Assembly: GCA_002104985.1 (NCBI GenBank)
Contig: MCGO01000087.1
Location: forward strand, 1-64,000
DNA: 64,000 nucleotides
From: Rhizoclosmatium globosum
Lineage: Eukaryota; Chytridiomycota; Chytridiomycetes; Chytridiales; Chytriomycetaceae
Reading direction: 5' to 3'
The notes beneath the pieces are model-generated. The model was not told the origin of the DNA, did not search any database, and saw nothing but the letters and a program-made list of their open reading frames with translations. Each line of letters opens with the position of its first letter. The first letter of the stretch is position 1. Both the position numbers and the translations under genes were made by a program. Below are positions 58,347-64,000 of the stretch, one piece after another.

Positions 58347-59555
58347 GACCAACTACAAGCAGTACAATCTATGCATAAATGAGGCCCAACACAAGGCTTG
58401 GTTCTTGTTGAAGGGTTCAAAACAGAGAAATGAAGAAACAGTGCTTGAAGCCTAACTATTATGCCACACAAGGTTTCAGTGCCAACCAACAACCAAAACC
58501 AACTAGAAACATTTTGTAAACTCAGAAACAGTCAAGTCTGGGGGGCTGGTTGCGTCTCTTCTCAAGCAAAGTTGCCACTCCACAAACGCGGAGTGACTCT
58601 CTCGAGCTGTTCCCAGAGCTCAAACTAACTTTATTTTGAGACCAACTACAAGCAGTACAATCTATGCATAAATGAGGCCCAACACAAGGCTTGGTTCTTG
58701 TTGAAGGGTTCAAAACAGAGAAATGAAGAAACAGTGCTTGAAGCCTAACTATTATGCCACACAAGGTTTCAGTGCCAACCAACAACCAAAACCAACTAGA
58801 AACATTTTGTAAACTCAGAAACAGTCAAGTCTGGGGGGCTGGTTGCGTCTCTTCTCAAGCAAAGTTGCCACTCCACAAACGCGGAGTGACTCTCTCGAGC
58901 TGTTCCCAGAGCTCAAACTAACTTTATTTTGAGACCAACTACAAGCAGTACAATCTATGCATAAATGAGGCCCAACACAAGGCTTGGTTCTTGTTGAAGG
59001 GTTCAAAACAGAGAAATGAAGAAACAGTGCTTGAAGCCTAACTATTATGCCACACAAGGTTTCAGTGCCAACCAACAACCAAAACCAACTAGAAACATTT
59101 TGTAAACTCAGAAACAGTCAAGTCTGGGGGGCTGGTTGCGTCTCTTCTCAAGCAAAGTTGCCACTCCACAAACGCGGAGTGACTCTCTCGAGCTGTTCCC
59201 AGAGCTCAAACTAACTTTATTTTGAGACCAACTACAAGCAGTACAATCTATGCATAAATGAGGCCCAACACAAGGCTTGGTTCTTGTTGAAGGGTTCAAA
59301 ACAGAGAAATGAAGAAACAGTGCTTGAAGCCTAACTATTATGCCACACAAGGTTTCAGTGCCAACCAACAACCAAAACCAACTAGAAACATTTTGTAAAC
59401 TCAGAAACAGTCAAGTCTGGGGGGCTGGTTGCGTCTCTTCTCAAGCAAAGTTGCCACTCCACAAACGCGGAGTGACTCTCTCGAGCTGTTCCCAGAGCTC
59501 AAACTAACTTTATTTTGAGACCAACTACAAGCAGTACAATCTATGCATAAATGAG
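58292..59555. repeat. 293-bp tandem repeat, 4.3 copies
   Basis: Units start at 58292, 58585, 58878, 59171 and 59464 (AACGCGGAGTGACTC), each exactly 293 bp apart, the last cut after ATGAGGCC near 59555. Copies look identical by eye and each contains the same 87-residue reverse frame, which lacks any known motif. Near-identity means recent expansion or gene-conversion. The family is not recognised. Confidence 0.95.
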
Positions 59556-60012
59556 GCCTAGCAATCGGGAGGAACCAAGTCCAACTTTTCCCCACATAAT
59601 AATTGATGTGTGCTCTTGGTGATGCAGCAAGCATGCCAGGCAGAATTCAGTGACCAATTGGTAAAGTATTTTTTTGCTAGAGAATTATAAACAGAGTACC
59701 ATTGCAGGTTGGAGACCAAAACTTTATGTGGGAGCTGAAATTGTGGACAGCATTGATGATCAATAAGTTGCATGAATCTCAACAAGCACCAGGCAGTTCA
59801 CAATGTGGACTTTTCATATGCTCTGTGGCTCATTTGGTGCTATTTGGTGATTAAAAATGCAGTCATTCTCTTAAAGGAGATTTTAATTCTCTATAAAAAC
59901 AACCATTATTTTTGGGTACATAAAGCACAAATCTCCTTGAAATCAATAGAAAGGTCTTTCTTTGGAATTTGCTTTTGAAAAGTGCCTCATTTATGAAAAC
60001 TGTAGTTTAATA
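59556..60012. other. Intergenic between 293-bp array and FANCD2 stop
   Basis: AT-rich, no supported frame. It lies directly 3' of FANCD2, so its left part probably holds the FANCD2 3' UTR. Confidence 0.5.
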
Positions 60013-63000
60013 TCAACTGTTATCTGTCATATCTTCATCCTGTCCACAAGTATGTTGAGTATAATAAAATTATTTGGTGAGAACTTACATCAACATACTC
60101 ATTACTAGCAAAAGAATCCTCAGCCACAGTATCAAGCACAGTTCGTTTTTTGTTTCCAAGTTTGGTAATTGAAGATCCAGCAGAGGTTCTCTGCGACAAA
60201 GTAATCCCACTTCCTCTCAAGCCCCCAGCCCGAGCGCCAGTCATGAACTTATTCAGACCATTAGGCACTTGGGAACTTACTCGGATACTGTTTGTGCTTG
60301 ATAGACCTGAACTAGATCTTGAAAGTGTGGGTTTCAGTGGTTTTTGCAAGACCTATTTTGGGTAATGAGTTCTATTCTACAAAGAAGTGCTTACAATTTC
60401 TTCCTCAGAGAATTCTGATTCCGGCTCTGACTCAGGCACTTCCTTTCGCTTCTGGTTGACAACAGAGTGTTTTGGCTGCAATATGTCAGACGCCATCTGC
60501 GGCAAAAGAAATATCTTACATTCTCAGTCTCATTATCTTCTTCCCCAATTGTTTCACTACTTGGGACTTCTTCTTCCTCTTCCTCCTCATCTTTGTCTTT
60601 ATGTTGAAGTTGCCCTGTTGTTTCTCTCTCTTCAACTTCATCTTCCTCGATTTCGTCATTATATCGATTGCTTTCATTGCTACTCTCTTCTTCATTGTCC
60701 AGCATAGGGGTAGCAGGCCTTTGAGATTTCTTGTTTGGTTTGGCTTTGTAATATTTAATTTATGTTACAGTAAATACAATTTAATTACCGAGTGGAATTT
60801 CAATTTCATCAACTTCACTTTGTTCACTTTCATTGTCTTGCTCATCCTCTGATTGATCAATTTGACTCGAAATTGTTTCTCCTCGCATATTTCTGTGTTT
60901 CAGGTTTGCTGCAATTAAGATGAGTTAGACAAAGCAATTTTAAGAAAGCTCACCCATATAGAAAACGTCACCCAGCTCGTTATCAACCAAGATTTTCTAA
61001 ACCACATCAATAATTCAATTGGAAAAAATCGAAGTCAAACCTTGACTTCAAAGATGAAAGCCTCAAGAGCTTTTCGAAGTGGCGGAATATAAGTTAGCAG
61101 TGTTGTTTCTTTCTTTGCCTTGCACTCATTTGCGAGAACCTTTACGAAGGTTAATTAGAACAACATGGTATGTCACTGCACCTGAAGCATTCTAGTTCCT
61201 GTCTGCATTGCCTTACACACAGAAATGACTTCTGCGCGATGCTTCTTCAAGCCACGACCTAAAACTGGAAAGATTCGTCTGACAAAGCTTTGGACAAAGC
61301 TCTTGGAATATCGGAGAACAATCCCATATTCCTTGACGTCTTTGAAAGATTTTGTGAGCTCCACCGCTGCCCCAAACGCAACAGCCATCTTTTGAATCAA
61401 ACTAAGGTATTCAACGCTTGGACTCTTTGGAGGATCGGACTTTTCAATTGTCACAACAAGTTCAACAAAGATAATCTGGATTGCAATCATTAGGAAGAAA
61501 ATAAGGCAACGGAGACATAAGGCTTTACCTTGAAAAATATTGGGAACGTGTCTTTTGACAACAGTGGATACTTGACACATACTTCACCATCGCCTCCCAG
61601 GAAGGCCTTGAAAGCACGGTGAATGTATTCAGATATGATTCCAAACGGCGTCTGTGCATTTTCAATTTGCACTTGCAGTAGGAAGGCAATGCAATCATTC
61701 TGGTAAAGATAGTTTAGTCTGGCAGAACCGTTGTGCGAAGTGTTACCTTTCCCTTCTTGTCAATCCAATCAAAGTCCAGATCGTACTTGGCTAAATCTCC
61801 AACTTCTGTCTTCATTGAGTCAAGTGTTTCGTCACTCACGGACTTCTGGAGCTTCATCAGGACTTTAACGAGAAGGACGGCGGACATTAAAGAAGGAGCA
61901 AATTTTTTGAAAGCAATGAAGTAGTCATGAGTGTCTTTGCAAAGTTTGCAAATAAGCTGCTGTCGATCTTGAGTGCTTTGAGACCGTTGGCCAATATCCA
62001 CATCAGGGTTTCCACGCGAAGCAATGACTTTGATAACGTTCTGAACATCATTATTTAACACAATGTCTTGTCTGAAAACGATTCACGTACAAGAAACTGT
62101 ATCTGATTACCAGTCAAGTCACTCCATTGAAAAAGGAGATTAAAGCAAGAGAGGATGACATCGTACAAGCTCCAGAGGGTTTGAATGTACTAGAAATGAT
62201 TAGAAACGCATGCGTATTGAATCACTAACCTGCCGCTCTTTGAGCTCGGCTTCTTCCTTTTCCGCATCTTCATGAGCCTGAACAATTCTTCAACATTGAA
62301 ATTCTACCTGAGCCGATAACAAGAACATACCTTGCGTAGCTCCGAATAAACAGATTCTAATCCTACACAAAGGGAAGGAACGACAGCCACGATGCTTTTG
62401 ATTACATCCGCAACACCCATTCTCTGAAGATTACTGAATCCGACAGAACCACTCCCCAACAACCCAGTAAAACGCGGATTCACTTTTGGATTTGAACCAG
62501 TCAAAAATTCCAGCTTGGATTGAAGTTCAGAAAAAAGGAAGAGAAGTTCAGGAAACTAGAGTAATTTTTGAGTTGGTATGAACTTGACAATTGAAAGCTT
62601 ACTTGGATAATGGCTTCATTCTCTGATTCATCAACTCCAGCAGCAATGACTTCAGGTGATGGAAGTTTCAAATACGAGCACGACAGCAGATTAAACACAT
62701 CCACCTGCCAAAGTATCAGTCAAAGAAATCCACAGGTGACCAAACAGGTGACCAAACCTCAATCTCTCGCAATATAGGCTTCAGCTCCGCAAATTTGGTG
62801 AATCTTGAAGGAATCTTGGCCTTCTGTTTACCCTTCTTTGACTTTTGGGATTTTGCAGCAGTCTGAGACTTTTTGCCAGCGGTTCCGGCTGTCGCCGTAT
62901 ATACAGCAGAAGCTGCAAGATCTTCTTGATCGTCGTCCGTCGGATTCGACTCCAACTATTAATTATTAGCACTTGATCCAGAAACAACAGAGTAAACAAA

Positions 63001-64000
63001 CGTGTATCTCATCTTCATTCGAATCCCCATTCCTGAAGAACCCAATTGGCGCCCAACGCGGAACACTTGGAATCAGTCGTTCGAGCATAGCCTGAAGTTT
63101 TACAATATGCTTTACGCGTTCCAGACACCTAATCCCACAGAACTCCATCGAGTCCGTGCTATCCAATGCAGAACGTTTGCAGAAAGCGTTGATTATCTCG
63201 CGGAAACTGAAGATATCGTTAAATAACATTAACTCTTTTCAAGCTTACAAATTGATTGCAGCGAACAAGGCCGAACAGCAGACCTCTGTTTTGGCTTGAA
63301 GTGGAATATCCTTCACAAACATTTTAGGAAACAACCAAATTCAAGGGTCAACTCACCTCAACTAGCTTTTTATCAAACATGACTAATCCCAAGTCTAACA
63401 CTACGCCGATTTCTTCCAGACTTCCAGAACGTTGCCATTCGACCGATTGCAAAAACTTGAAACTCGAAGGCAAGAGCATCAAAAGCTGTTTTTCTTGACG
63501 TAGGTTGTTGTTACCAACGGCATCGGTTTCATCGTCTTCGTCCTTTTCTGGAATTTGTCGTTTCTCCTCCATTGAACAATGCCATTGAGAATGCGGAAAG
63601 ACATTGACAAAATTTGACTCCTAACCACTCTTTAGTTTAGAGTTTTAAGTTTCCAATAGAGCTGAACTTACGTCATCGTCACTCGATTCTTTGGATTCTT
63701 GATTCGAATACTCTAATATAGTTGCTTCGACGACGTCCGTTACAGTTTCCGGCACCATTTCCTCCTCGGACGCTTGTTTCTTATCAAGTCGAAACCACAC
63801 TTCAGTCTTGGTATCGTCAGCCTCAGATGAGGTAATATCGCTCTCGCTCACTACGAATTGTGCAACAAAGAGTGTTACGAAACTTTCGTTTATCCATTCA
63901 AGAAACCGTGGATGTAAGTCAGAGTGGGACACCATATAGGATAGTTCGTCAAACAACAGTGAGAAAGATTGCTGGCAAAGAACGTAAATCACATATTCCG
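60013..64000 (-). CDS. FANCD2: Fanconi anaemia protein FANCD2, C-terminal part (5' end outside window)
   Basis: Central DNA interstrand crosslink repair factor that clamps DNA with FANCI after monoubiquitination. Recognised by the order of family blocks: SLLFDELSYMV...HPRFLEWINE, SGSLEEIGVVLD, FREIINAFCKR with KHIVKLQAMLERL, FPELLFLFSELQSKLEFL with GFSNLQRMG, TFPIFFK, then SFVQSFVRRIFPVLGRGLKKHR and YIPPLRKALEAF near the C-terminus, all colinear with vertebrate FANCD2. The ubiquitinated Lys region lies upstream of the window. About a dozen short introns. The tail is very acidic (60590-60700) and goes on with a basic Ser-rich extension (LKPTLSRSSSG, NKKRTVLDTVAEDSF) to DEDMTDNS, after intron 60040-60088. 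Confidence 0.92.

Overview
The window is eukaryotic nuclear DNA. Genes are split by short spliceosomal introns, mostly 44-60 bp, with GT...AG ends that restore conserved protein families when removed. The gene set points to an early-diverging, probably zoosporic (chytrid-like) fungus: a fungal-type OPT oligopeptide transporter, an eIF4B-like RRM/RGG protein, a P5B ATPase, complex I, plant-style F-box/LRR proteins common in chytrids, and a FANCD2 gene, which is missing from most Dikarya. This placement is inference; no marker in the window settles the species.

Layout. 1-5.6 kb: 3' two thirds of RNA polymerase II largest subunit with its heptad CTD, then an MFS transporter. 5.7-19.6 kb: a gene-poor island holding a MITE, a non-LTR retrotransposon 3' fragment, a decayed Tc1/mariner-type transposase, a complete-ended PIF/Harbinger element (14255-17397, 3-bp target duplication) and old dispersed repeats. 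19.6-36.9 kb: a dense housekeeping block with a copper P-type ATPase, OPT transporter, two tentative small genes, CMC1, P5B ATPase, NDUFS7, eIF4B and RPL10A. 37.4-37.9 kb: minisatellite array 1. 38.2-52.3 kb: an unrecognised gene, RPN3, DHH1, a large WD40 protein, two tandem C2H2 genes, an F-box/LRR gene, a glycosyltransferase-like gene and a RidA gene. 52.5-54.9 kb: minisatellite array 2, related to array 1 but inverted. 55-57.6 kb: VMA21 and an Ariadne RBR ligase, divergent from a 42-bp gap. 58.3-59.6 kb: a 293-bp tandem repeat. 60-64 kb: the C-terminal half of FANCD2, running off the window.

Functional themes are ordinary housekeeping: transcription, translation, mRNA decay, proteasome and ubiquitin, metal and peptide transport, respiratory-chain biogenesis, V-ATPase assembly, DNA crosslink repair. 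The unusual content is the repeats. The two minisatellite arrays share a core and a conserved 79-bp single-copy flank, sit 14.6 kb apart in opposite orientation, and the larger one shows higher-order structure.

Caution: several essential genes (RPB1, DHH1, the P5B ATPase, the MFS gene) carry single-base frame breaks, most of which are repaired by adding one base to a short homopolymer. This looks like residual long-read assembly error rather than pseudogenes, and it also weakens any claim that the transposon genes are dead.
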